33,153 nucleotides of DNA from an uncultured beta proteobacterium. Lineage in GTDB: Bacteria > Pseudomonadota > Gammaproteobacteria > Burkholderiales > Burkholderiaceae_C. The stretch's first letter is position 1, and every line of letters starts with the position of its first letter. Positions 27,845-33,153 of this stretch are shown piece after piece. Below the pieces are notes generated by a model. The model was given only the letters and a program-made list of their open reading frames with translations, ran no database searches and was not told the DNA's origin. The stretch is from positions 1-33,153 of the forward strand of contig CAIJRK010000035.1 in the NCBI GenBank assembly GCA_903823025.1. Reading direction: 5' to 3'. A program made the translations under genes and the position numbers.

Positions 27845-28420
27845 CTATTCCGGCCCGAAACATACCGCGTAATCGGGGCAGACGCCGCACGTGGGCGCTC
27901 TGCAAATGAGCAACTCTTCGCGCAGACATAACTGTTTGTAGAAGAACCGCTTCCACTTCATATTCTGTGTGTTCCGTGCGGCCAGACCCGGAAACCAGTG
28001 GCTGATCAGCGCCGAGAGTTCGAGGCGCGAAGGCAAGTCAAGGTCTTGCCATAAATGGTTGTTGCCCAGACTCGCACAAGCCAGCGCGTAAGCCACAGCC
28101 TCTGATGCTTCAGCGGTGCCGTGCGTCACGGCAGCATGGTCGCGCAGCAAACTGAGTAAATCTTCAATTTCGTCAAGGCGCGGCTCAACGCGGTCAGCAC
28201 CAGTCAACGCGACCCAGTCAAGCCCGAGTGCCACATCAGCCTTGGGGAACCAATGTAAAAACAGGCGACGTGTCGCGTCGGCATCCAACCCAGGCATGGG
28301 CAACAGGTGATGGCCATAACGCTCAAAAGCGGCCGACAACACGCCCGCAATGGCCAGCGTCGCGGGATCGTTGGCATCCCCTGCGCAAGACATGAGCACC
28401 ACGTGTGTCGTCGTCTGCAT
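27845..28420 (-). CDS. nifQ: Nitrogen fixation protein NifQ (molybdenum donor)
   Basis: A 191-residue cytoplasmic protein that donates molybdenum, as part of an Fe-S cluster, for FeMo-cofactor synthesis on NifEN. The C-terminal cysteine motif C-x4-C-x2-C-x5-C is exact: C173, C178, C181 and C187. The preceding MKWKRFFYKQLC segment is characteristic of NifQ. The ATG at 28420 gives MQTTTHVVLMSC; the longer frame (to 28507) would run into the ferredoxin gene and lacks homology. It is the last gene of the nif operon and lies about 20 bases after fdxB. Loss of NifQ in other bacteria raises the molybdate need, which is the basis of its assignment. Confidence 0.95.
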   Translation of the reverse strand: MQTTTHVVLMSCAGDANDPATLAIAGVLSAAFERYGHHLLPMPGLDADATRRLFLHWFPKADVALGLDWVALTGADRVEPRLDEIEDLLSLLRDHAAVTHGTAEASEAVAYALACASLGNNHLWQDLDLPSRLELSALISHWFPGLAARNTQNMKWKRFFYKQLCLREELLICRAPTCGVCPDYAVCFGPE

Positions 28421-28439
28421 GAGGTGTGCCGTTTGTCGT

Positions 28440-28748
28440 TTAGACCGCCGCCGGGGCGTGGGTGTAGCACTTCTTGGGGCAAATCTTGGCGCAAGCCGTG
28501 CAGCCAATGCACAACTCTTGGTGCGCGATGGTCATGACTTTCTTTTCGTATTCGTCGTCTTCATCGTCTTCGTCATCTACCCGGACGTAGTCGCCATCCG
28601 CATTGAGGCCAACGAGTTCAAGCACGCCGCGTGAGCAGACCTTGAAGCAGCGCCCACAGCCGATGCACTTCTCTTGCGCCAGCGACGTGACGAAAGTCGG
28701 CGTCCAGGTCGCCCCGCTGGGCAGGGTGACGTTAAAGGTGTTGCTCAT
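28440..28748 (-). CDS. fdxB: Nif-specific ferredoxin III, 2[4Fe-4S] type
   Basis: A 102-residue ferredoxin with two cluster-binding motifs: C28-x2-C31-x2-C34-x3-C38 and C80-x2-C83-x2-C86-x3-C90-P-x2-C94. The order and the FdxB-type N-terminus (SNTFNVTLPSG) are typical of FdxB, a low-potential electron carrier for nitrogenase cofactor synthesis. Between the two motifs is a very acidic stretch, DDEDDEDDEYE at about 58-68, of which I see no functional counterpart but which is common in this region of FdxB proteins. It sits in the nif operon between the DUF683 gene and nifQ. Confidence 0.92.
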   Translation of the reverse strand: MSNTFNVTLPSGATWTPTFVTSLAQEKCIGCGRCFKVCSRGVLELVGLNADGDYVRVDDEDDEDDEYEKKVMTIAHQELCIGCTACAKICPKKCYTHAPAAV

Positions 28749-28755
28749 GGCATTC

Positions 28756-28956
28756 CTATTCAGTTAAAGCCGCGACAGCTTTGCGCGCATCCATCAGCGC
28801 GGCATGGGCGTCGTGACAACGTTGCGCCACGTCGAGAATCTTTTCCCAATTGGTGGGCAAGTCCTCGGACAAGTCGTGCAAGTCCATCTTGGCCTGCGTG
28901 GCGCGTGAATTGAGTTTCTTCAAGCGCGCTTTGAGTTCGTCAGCATCGGTACTCAT
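28756..28956 (-). CDS. DUF683 small protein (CCE_0567 type, nif-associated)
   Basis: A 66-residue, mostly helical protein of the DUF683 family, which is found next to DUF269 and nifX in many diazotrophs. MSTDADELKARLKKLNSRATQAKMDLHDL (cut here as MSTDADELKARLKKL and NSRATQAKMDLHDL) begins a helical hairpin with the DLPTNW turn. A cyanobacterial member has been described as a small metal-binding dimer. The role in nitrogen fixation is not settled. It starts three bases after the DUF269 stop and ends seven before fdxB, so it is firmly in the operon. Confidence 0.88.
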   Translation of the reverse strand: MSTDADELKARLKKLNSRATQAKMDLHDLSEDLPTNWEKILDVAQRCHDAHAALMDARKAVAALTE

Positions 28957-28959
28957 GGG

Positions 28960-29454
28960 TCAGGCACCGTATTGCGCAACAGCCGGATAAGTGCGAATCA
29001 TCGTGACCGCTTCGGTGAAAAACTTACCACCGGCTTCAGCCAGTTTTTCCAGCGAGCCAAAGCCAAAACGATGCACATCGCGCAGTTGCTTGTTGACCAC
29101 CACCAGCCGACCGGCCAGCAACACCATGCGGCCAAAACCTTCGTGGCTCATCTTCATCATGGGTGACACCATTTGCCCGGTTTCTCGCTCAATGGCGACC
29201 GCAATGGCGTTGTAGAAAATTTCCATGTGCCACAACAACTCGGGGTCCGGATCGCCAATGATTGGAATAGCGCGCCGCTCTTCGGGCGTGTGAATGTAGG
29301 GTTTCAGCAATTGCAAATCGCTCTTACCTTCCCACGTCCCGTGAATATCTTGCGCCCGCAATTGCTTGACAAGTTGCTGCACAAAAGGCGTGGCAAGAAA
29401 GGTTTCGTCGTTGGCGGAGGCGGCGGGCGCGTCCAGGTTGATGGCTTCAGTCAT
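28960..29454 (-). CDS. NifX-associated protein (DUF269)
   Basis: A 164-residue DUF269 protein, the family that accompanies nifX in nif operons. Recognisable blocks include [16 protein letters not shown], the TWEGKSD segment, KMSHEGFGR and a long C-terminal helix. The start at ATG 29454 lies inside the last codons of nifX (8-bp overlap); the upstream in-frame codons to 29481 are not needed. The protein is thought to act with NifX in nitrogenase cofactor handling, but its biochemical activity is unknown. No cysteine-rich motif is present. Confidence 0.92.
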   Translation of the reverse strand: MTEAINLDAPAASANDETFLATPFVQQLVKQLRAQDIHGTWEGKSDLQLLKPYIHTPEERRAIPIIGDPDPELLWHMEIFYNAIAVAIERETGQMVSPMMKMSHEGFGRMVLLAGRLVVVNKQLRDVHRFGFGSLEKLAEAGGKFFTEAVTMIRTYPAVAQYGA

Positions 29455-29860
29455 GGTGTACCTCATCGGTTTCAAAGTCATAAGCAGGTGCGTTCTCTTT
29501 GGCCAGCGCCTTGCGCAGCCAAGGGGGTGGCGTGCCCTTGAGCACGGCCTGCAATTTATCCAGAATCTCGGGAATTGATTCAGGTTGCGGCACCTTGATC
29601 GGGTGAATCTTCATCGCCACAACACGCGCCGCACCGGAGCCGCCGATGGCCGCGACGTAGAGAATGGCGCAGTCCTTGATGGCCTCCAGCTTGGGGGCCA
29701 GCTTGTCCTCATCGCCGTCTTCTTCGAGCTTGTCGCCAAAGTCAAAGCTCTCGACAAAGCGGTGCCCCTCGGGCGTCACGTCATAGACAACGATGCTCTT
29801 GGCCCAGCCAAAGTGCGCATCAACGAACGCCTTGTCTTGAGTAGCGAAAGCAATTTTCAT
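29447..29860 (-). CDS. nifX: Nitrogen fixation protein NifX
   Basis: A 137-residue protein of the NifX/NafY family, which carries the iron-sulfur cofactor precursors (NifB-co and VK-cluster) to and from NifEN. The beginning [21 protein letters not shown] and the later segment [24 protein letters not shown] match the dinitrogenase iron-molybdenum cofactor-binding fold. The C-terminal PEIL...L...[11 protein letters not shown] block is typical of NifX. It starts 21 bases after nifN, following AAGGAG, and overlaps the DUF269 gene by eight. Confidence 0.95.
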   Translation of the reverse strand: MKIAFATQDKAFVDAHFGWAKSIVVYDVTPEGHRFVESFDFGDKLEEDGDEDKLAPKLEAIKDCAILYVAAIGGSGAARVVAMKIHPIKVPQPESIPEILDKLQAVLKGTPPPWLRKALAKENAPAYDFETDEVHHD

Positions 29861-29881
29861 AAGAACACTCCTTGGGTTTAA

Positions 29882-31276
29882 TCAGGCACTGGCCGGGGCC
29901 AGCGTGGGTTGGGTTGTCGGCGCAATAGGCGCACTTGTAGCAGCACGCAGCGCCTCGGGCGTCAGCGGCCAATCGTGGGCGTGATGGTGTTTGATGTTGT
30001 CGAGCATGAGGTTGGCAATCTCGAAAATCAGGTTCATGGTGCCGCGATAACCGACGTTGCAACGGTGTGAATTTCCGATGCGGTCAAACACCGGAAAACC
30101 GATGCGCAAGAAAGGCATCTTGAGCCGCTCCGCCGCCTGACGACCATGCGAATGCGTGATCAACAAGTCGCAACCCACGGCACCGCGCTCCAGATCTTCC
30201 AGATCGCCGACCACCACTTGTTCAGCGGGCAACAAAGCGTGTGCGGGCGACTTGGTGGTGCTGACGCAGCAACGCAGTTCAGCCCCCATCTCATGCAACA
30301 AGCTGCCGACCGCTAACAACAAATCAGGCTCGGCACCGATGGCCACTTTGACGCCGCCGGTATAGAAGTGACCATCCAGCATGGCGTCCAACAACTGGCT
30401 GCGTTGGCGTCGGTACTTGGCTGGTACGGGCTTGCCGGACAGTTCCGCCAGACGCTGCAAAAAGCGGTCATTAACTTCTAATCCGGTCAAGCGCTCGAAC
30501 ACTTCAAACGGCGTGCCCGCTATCGTTTGCAACGCCAGTGCGCCCTCTCGCGTTTGCTCACCAACACCGATCGTGAAGGCCGAAGCGCCTGCTGCACGAA
30601 TCTGATCCAACGTGGTGCCGCCCAACGTCGTGCCACGCCAATCAGGCGGAATGTGGCCGTCCAGAGAGCCAGAGATATCGGGCAGCACGATGACGGAAAG
30701 ACCAAAAGCCTCTACCGTGTCACGCAACTCGTCGATATCGCTTGGCGAGAGATGGCAACCGGGCAACAAAGTGATCTGATCGTGCTTGACCGGCAGCGGC
30801 TTAACCAGCGTCCGCACGATACCGGTCACGGCATGTTTAAAACCATCTTCAAAAGAACCCAAATAGTCGGGCGTGGAGACATAGACAATTTCGGTGTCGC
30901 TCAATTCAGGCTTGCGTTTGCGCGTCGTGACCAGAAAGCCAGTCACATCGTCGCCCTTGGTTTCGGTCAGGCCCGTGGAGCAAATAGCGATGATTTTTGG
31001 CGCGGCGCGTTTTTGGATATTGACCAGCGCCGCCTCGATATTTTCATAACCGCCAAGGATCGTGGTGACCTCATTCATGGCCGTGGTCTGCAACGGAATC
31101 GCTTCCTTGAAATGCCGCACCAGTAACACCAAACCAAACGAGGTACAACCTTGCGAACCGTGCATCACCGGCATACAGGAATCAAGCCCCAGGAACGCGA
31201 GCGTCGCGCCCAGCGGCTGGCTCATCTTGAGCGGATTGACCGAACAAGATTTTTTGGATTCAACAACGCTAGCCAT
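29882..31276 (-). CDS. nifN: Nitrogenase iron-molybdenum cofactor biosynthesis protein NifN
   Basis: A 464-residue NifK-related subunit of the NifE2N2 scaffold, on which the FeMo-co precursor receives molybdenum and homocitrate. The start VVESKKSCSVNPLKMSQPLGA is typical of NifN. C44 in HGSQGCTSF corresponds to the P-cluster-like ligand, and the block following it (IPLQTTAMNEVTTILGG) resembles NifK/NifN. The middle repeats the CSTGLTETKGDDV signature. It starts three bases after nifE and precedes nifX; a coupled nifEN is the norm. It ends with a low-complexity Ala/Pro/Thr-rich tail. Confidence 0.96.
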   Translation of the reverse strand: MASVVESKKSCSVNPLKMSQPLGATLAFLGLDSCMPVMHGSQGCTSFGLVLLVRHFKEAIPLQTTAMNEVTTILGGYENIEAALVNIQKRAAPKIIAICSTGLTETKGDDVTGFLVTTRKRKPELSDTEIVYVSTPDYLGSFEDGFKHAVTGIVRTLVKPLPVKHDQITLLPGCHLSPSDIDELRDTVEAFGLSVIVLPDISGSLDGHIPPDWRGTTLGGTTLDQIRAAGASAFTIGVGEQTREGALALQTIAGTPFEVFERLTGLEVNDRFLQRLAELSGKPVPAKYRRQRSQLLDAMLDGHFYTGGVKVAIGAEPDLLLAVGSLLHEMGAELRCCVSTTKSPAHALLPAEQVVVGDLEDLERGAVGCDLLITHSHGRQAAERLKMPFLRIGFPVFDRIGNSHRCNVGYRGTMNLIFEIANLMLDNIKHHHAHDWPLTPEALRAATSAPIAPTTQPTLAPASA

Positions 31277-31278
31277 AA

Positions 31279-32706
31279 TTAGTTGCTCCCGGCAGGCGAC
31301 ACCGCACCCAAAGTTTCACCGTCCTCACCCCACGGCGCAGGAATGCGCACCTGCTGCCAGACCGGGTTAAAAATCGCCCGGTCAATCTCCTGCAGCAGCG
31401 TGATGATGCCTTCGTACCCGGCATACGGGTGATAGCGTTCCTGATTAATGTCCAGCCACGGCATCCGCGCCTTGAGCGCGACAAACTGTGTGCGGCCACC
31501 CGACAACATGATGTCGGCGCGAGCGTCACGCAGCATGTCGTACATCTCGCGGGGCGTCATGTTGTCGATCATGTGCGCGTCGTCACCCATGATTTCCTTG
31601 ATTTTTTCCTTGTCTTCTTTGGTGCTCTTTTTGACGCTGGTGCCGACAATCTCCAGCCCCGCTTCTTGCAGCGCCGCCACCACCGACCAGGACTTGACGC
31701 CGCCGGTAATCAGCAACACCCGCTTGCCCGTCAGCCGTGCTTTGTAGTGCGCAATGCGCTGGTAAGCACGCGCTTCCTCGACCTCAATCAGGCGTTCGGT
31801 GCGGTCCAGCAATTCATCTGGCGCGCCTTGCTGAACCAGCAGCTTGGCGATCTGGCGCAACGACTCACTCATGTCACCAATGCCGTAGAACGAGCCTTCA
31901 AAGTATGGAATGCCCCAACGCTTCTCCATCTTGGTCGCGATGTTGATCATCGACTTGGAGCACACCATCATGTTGACTTTGGCCCGGTGTGAGCTGGCAA
32001 TCTCCTTGTAGCGCGCATCGCCCGCAATGCAGGCCAGCACCCGAATGCCCAAGGCGTCCAACAACGGCTTCACCTGCCACAACTCGCCGACCAGGTTGTA
32101 TTCGCCAATGATGTTGATGTCGTAAGGCGTGGTGAATTCAGGCTCGCGGGTGCCGATCACGTAATCCAGCAAGGCCTCGGCACCGAGTTTGTTGCCCAGA
32201 TTTTTGGGGCCGGCAAAACCGGGCGCATTGACCGGAATAATCGGCTTGCCAAACTTCTCGCTAGCGCGTTTGCAGACGATTTCTATGTCGTCACCAATCA
32301 ATGCTGTTACGCAGGTTTGATAGACAAAGACGGCGGGCGGATCGTACTTTTCAAGAATCTCTCGGATGGCTTTGAACAGGCGTTTTTCACCGCCATAGAT
32401 CACGTCCAGCTCGTTGATGTCGGTGGTGAAACCGGTGCGGTAAAGCTGAGAACCCGAGGAGCTGGAATGGCGGTTGTCCCACGAATTTCCTTCGCAGGCG
32501 ATAGGCCCGTGGACGAGGTGTGCCACGTCCACCACGGGTTGCAGCGCGATTTTTGCGCCATCAAAAGCGCAACCCCCGGCGGCAGCGCCGGGCGAGAGTT
32601 GCTTGGTGCAGCCCTTCTTGCGATCCTTCTCGCTTTTGCCCTGGTTCTTGTCGCAACCGGGTTCATCGAGCACGTCGGCAATCTTGGCCTTGAGGGAAGC
32701 TGACAT
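31279..32706 (-). CDS. nifE: Nitrogenase iron-molybdenum cofactor biosynthesis protein NifE
   Basis: A 475-residue NifD-related partner of NifN. The cysteines expected at the cluster site are present: C46 (GGCAFDGAK), C71 (HGPIACEGNSW) and C132 (QTCVTALIGDD), with C33 in the N-terminal region. GGVKSW in the second half and the C-terminal WLDINQERYHPYAGYEG block are typical of NifE and NifD. The ATG at 32706 is preceded by AGGAGT (32712-32717). It is the first gene of the operon and lies behind a sigma-54/NifA-type promoter. nifHDK is not visible here, and an IS element begins 310 bases upstream. Confidence 0.97.
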   Translation of the reverse strand: MSASLKAKIADVLDEPGCDKNQGKSEKDRKKGCTKQLSPGAAAGGCAFDGAKIALQPVVDVAHLVHGPIACEGNSWDNRHSSSSGSQLYRTGFTTDINELDVIYGGEKRLFKAIREILEKYDPPAVFVYQTCVTALIGDDIEIVCKRASEKFGKPIIPVNAPGFAGPKNLGNKLGAEALLDYVIGTREPEFTTPYDINIIGEYNLVGELWQVKPLLDALGIRVLACIAGDARYKEIASSHRAKVNMMVCSKSMINIATKMEKRWGIPYFEGSFYGIGDMSESLRQIAKLLVQQGAPDELLDRTERLIEVEEARAYQRIAHYKARLTGKRVLLITGGVKSWSVVAALQEAGLEIVGTSVKKSTKEDKEKIKEIMGDDAHMIDNMTPREMYDMLRDARADIMLSGGRTQFVALKARMPWLDINQERYHPYAGYEGIITLLQEIDRAIFNPVWQQVRIPAPWGEDGETLGAVSPAGSN

Positions 32707-32740
32707 GAAAGACTCCTGACATCTTGGATGCAGCTTTCAT

Positions 32741-32756
32741 TGCATTTTTGATGCCA
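32741..32756 (-). promoter_or_regulatory. Sigma-54 (-24/-12) promoter of the nifE operon
   Basis: On the minus strand 32756-32741 reads TGGCATCAAAAATGCA, which fits the sigma-54 consensus TGGCAYR-N4-TTGCW with GG and GC at the required spacing; two positions differ (C for R and A for the first T of TTGC). Transcription should start near 32730, giving a 24-nt leader to nifE. This is the classic NifA-dependent promoter class. Confidence 0.82.
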
Positions 32757-32825
32757 GGGCGCAGGCGTGTTTAACGGCGGGTTTGGCGGGGAATTACAGC
32801 GGTTGGCGCGGTGCTTTGGCGGGTT

Positions 32826-32841
32826 TGTGGGGATTGCGACA
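32826..32841. promoter_or_regulatory. NifA upstream activator sequence (TGT-N10-ACA)
   Basis: TGT at 32826-32828, ten bases, then ACA at 32839-32841 give an exact NifA-binding consensus. It is centred about 100 bases upstream of the predicted nifE start site, within the usual distance for NifA acting on sigma-54 polymerase. No clear IHF site was recognised between it and the -24 box. Confidence 0.82.
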
Positions 32842-33016
32842 AAGTGGGGTGACAGGGCGGGGATACTTAGGCCCAGCACGCAAGATTCGGGCGGACGGGA
32901 GTATCAAGGGAAAAGAGGCAATGACCGTTGAAGACCCATTGCTGTCAGCCACGCGGTACTTTCGTGGGTCAAGTCCGAAGTGTTTGTGGGTGCTTACGAC
33001 AGGCTGCTTAAGCCCA
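32842..33016. other. Non-coding spacer between the nif regulatory region and the IS4-like element
   Basis: No convincing coding sequence, RNA or further regulatory site is visible. Together with the nif promoter region it makes a gap of about 310 bases. The boundary on the right is set by the IS-like terminal sequence near 33022. Confidence 0.4.
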
Positions 33017-33153
33017 TCACGTTATACACAAGTCCCCCTGAGCCTGAAGCTGCCTTGAGAACCTGATTCCAGCGGCGAAATCAAGAATGCGCTGCATACC
33101 CAGCCAGATGGTCTTGACGCCGGGCTCACCATCACCTTTTCGAGCCAGAAAGC
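33017..33153 (-). mobile_element. 3' end of an IS4-family (IS50-like) transposase
   Basis: A minus-strand frame entering from the right edge reads FLARKGDGEPGVKTIWLG followed by MQRILDFAAGIRF and stops with TGA at 33017-33019. The GDGEPG-K-x-W-x-G segment is typical of the C-terminus of IS4-family transposases of the Tn5/IS50 type. TTATACACAAGT at 33022-33033, inside the final codons, is identical to the inner 12 bases of the Tn5 outer end, so the element's terminal repeat probably lies here. Only the tail is visible; the element could be complete or a remnant. Confidence 0.7.

Overview
The window looks like a chromosome segment of a nitrogen-fixing betaproteobacterium, probably a Burkholderiales/Comamonadaceae (Rhodoferax-like) organism. 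This is an inference from the style of the housekeeping proteins (LolC/LolD, RecJ, TrpS, SerS, IspH, FkpB, RadC), the GC-rich coding and a beta/gammaproteobacterial-type nif accessory operon; no 16S rRNA or other direct marker is present. Both window edges lie inside insertion-sequence remnants: an IS66-like transposase tail at the left and an IS4/IS50-like transposase tail at the right.

Layout. (1) 1-2640: a visibly more AT-rich accessory patch with the IS66-like 3' end, a NUDIX-domain gene that has lost its 5' end next to it, a roughly 105-bp nested palindrome, and a GIY-YIG/DUF4357 protein. (2) 2764-7686: a TatD-family hydrolase (minus strand), divergent from a four-gene polyamine-type ABC importer (binding protein, ATPase, two permeases). 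(3) 7719-14050, all minus strand: the lipoprotein-release genes lolC-lolD, a giant single-chain type IIG-like restriction-modification enzyme whose ATG overlaps the lolD stop codon, then a HipB-like HTH regulator preceded by a dyad operator and a tiny ORF. (4) 14176-15408: a Uma2-family protein and a VapBC toxin-antitoxin pair. (5) 15492-22737, plus strand: a phosphoglycerate-mutase-like conserved protein coupled to recJ, a PHP-domain phosphatase/RNase AM-like protein, a DMT exporter, yciO, a site-2-protease-family protein and trpS with an unusual C-terminal extension. (6) 22788-26412: tRNA-Ser(CGA) with a strong terminator, a bacteriohemerythrin, serS, ispH and fkpB. (7) 26470-27824: radC coupled to an Smr-domain gene. 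(8) 27845-32706, minus strand: nifE-nifN-nifX-DUF269-DUF683-fdxB-nifQ, the FeMo-cofactor assembly operon. It has its own sigma-54 promoter and a perfect NifA upstream activator sequence before nifE.

How the genes work together. NifE/NifN form the scaffold on which the FeMo-cofactor precursor matures, NifX and the small DUF269/DUF683 proteins are associated cofactor-trafficking proteins, FdxB supplies electrons and NifQ donates molybdenum. The operon therefore covers the later steps of cofactor synthesis and is switched on by NifA and sigma-54 independently of nifHDK, which is not in this window. The tRNA-Ser(CGA) gene and serS lie within 1 kb of each other, and fkpB-ispH keeps its conserved pairing. 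Defence-like genes are scattered as single insertions (NUDIX remnant, GIY-YIG, type IIG RM, HTH orphan, Uma2, VapBC), not assembled into one recognisable multi-gene system. I found no CRISPR array, prophage or convincing new multi-gene system. The best candidates for novelty are the lolD-coupled RM gene with the operator/small-ORF/HTH module behind it, and the NUDIX fusion.
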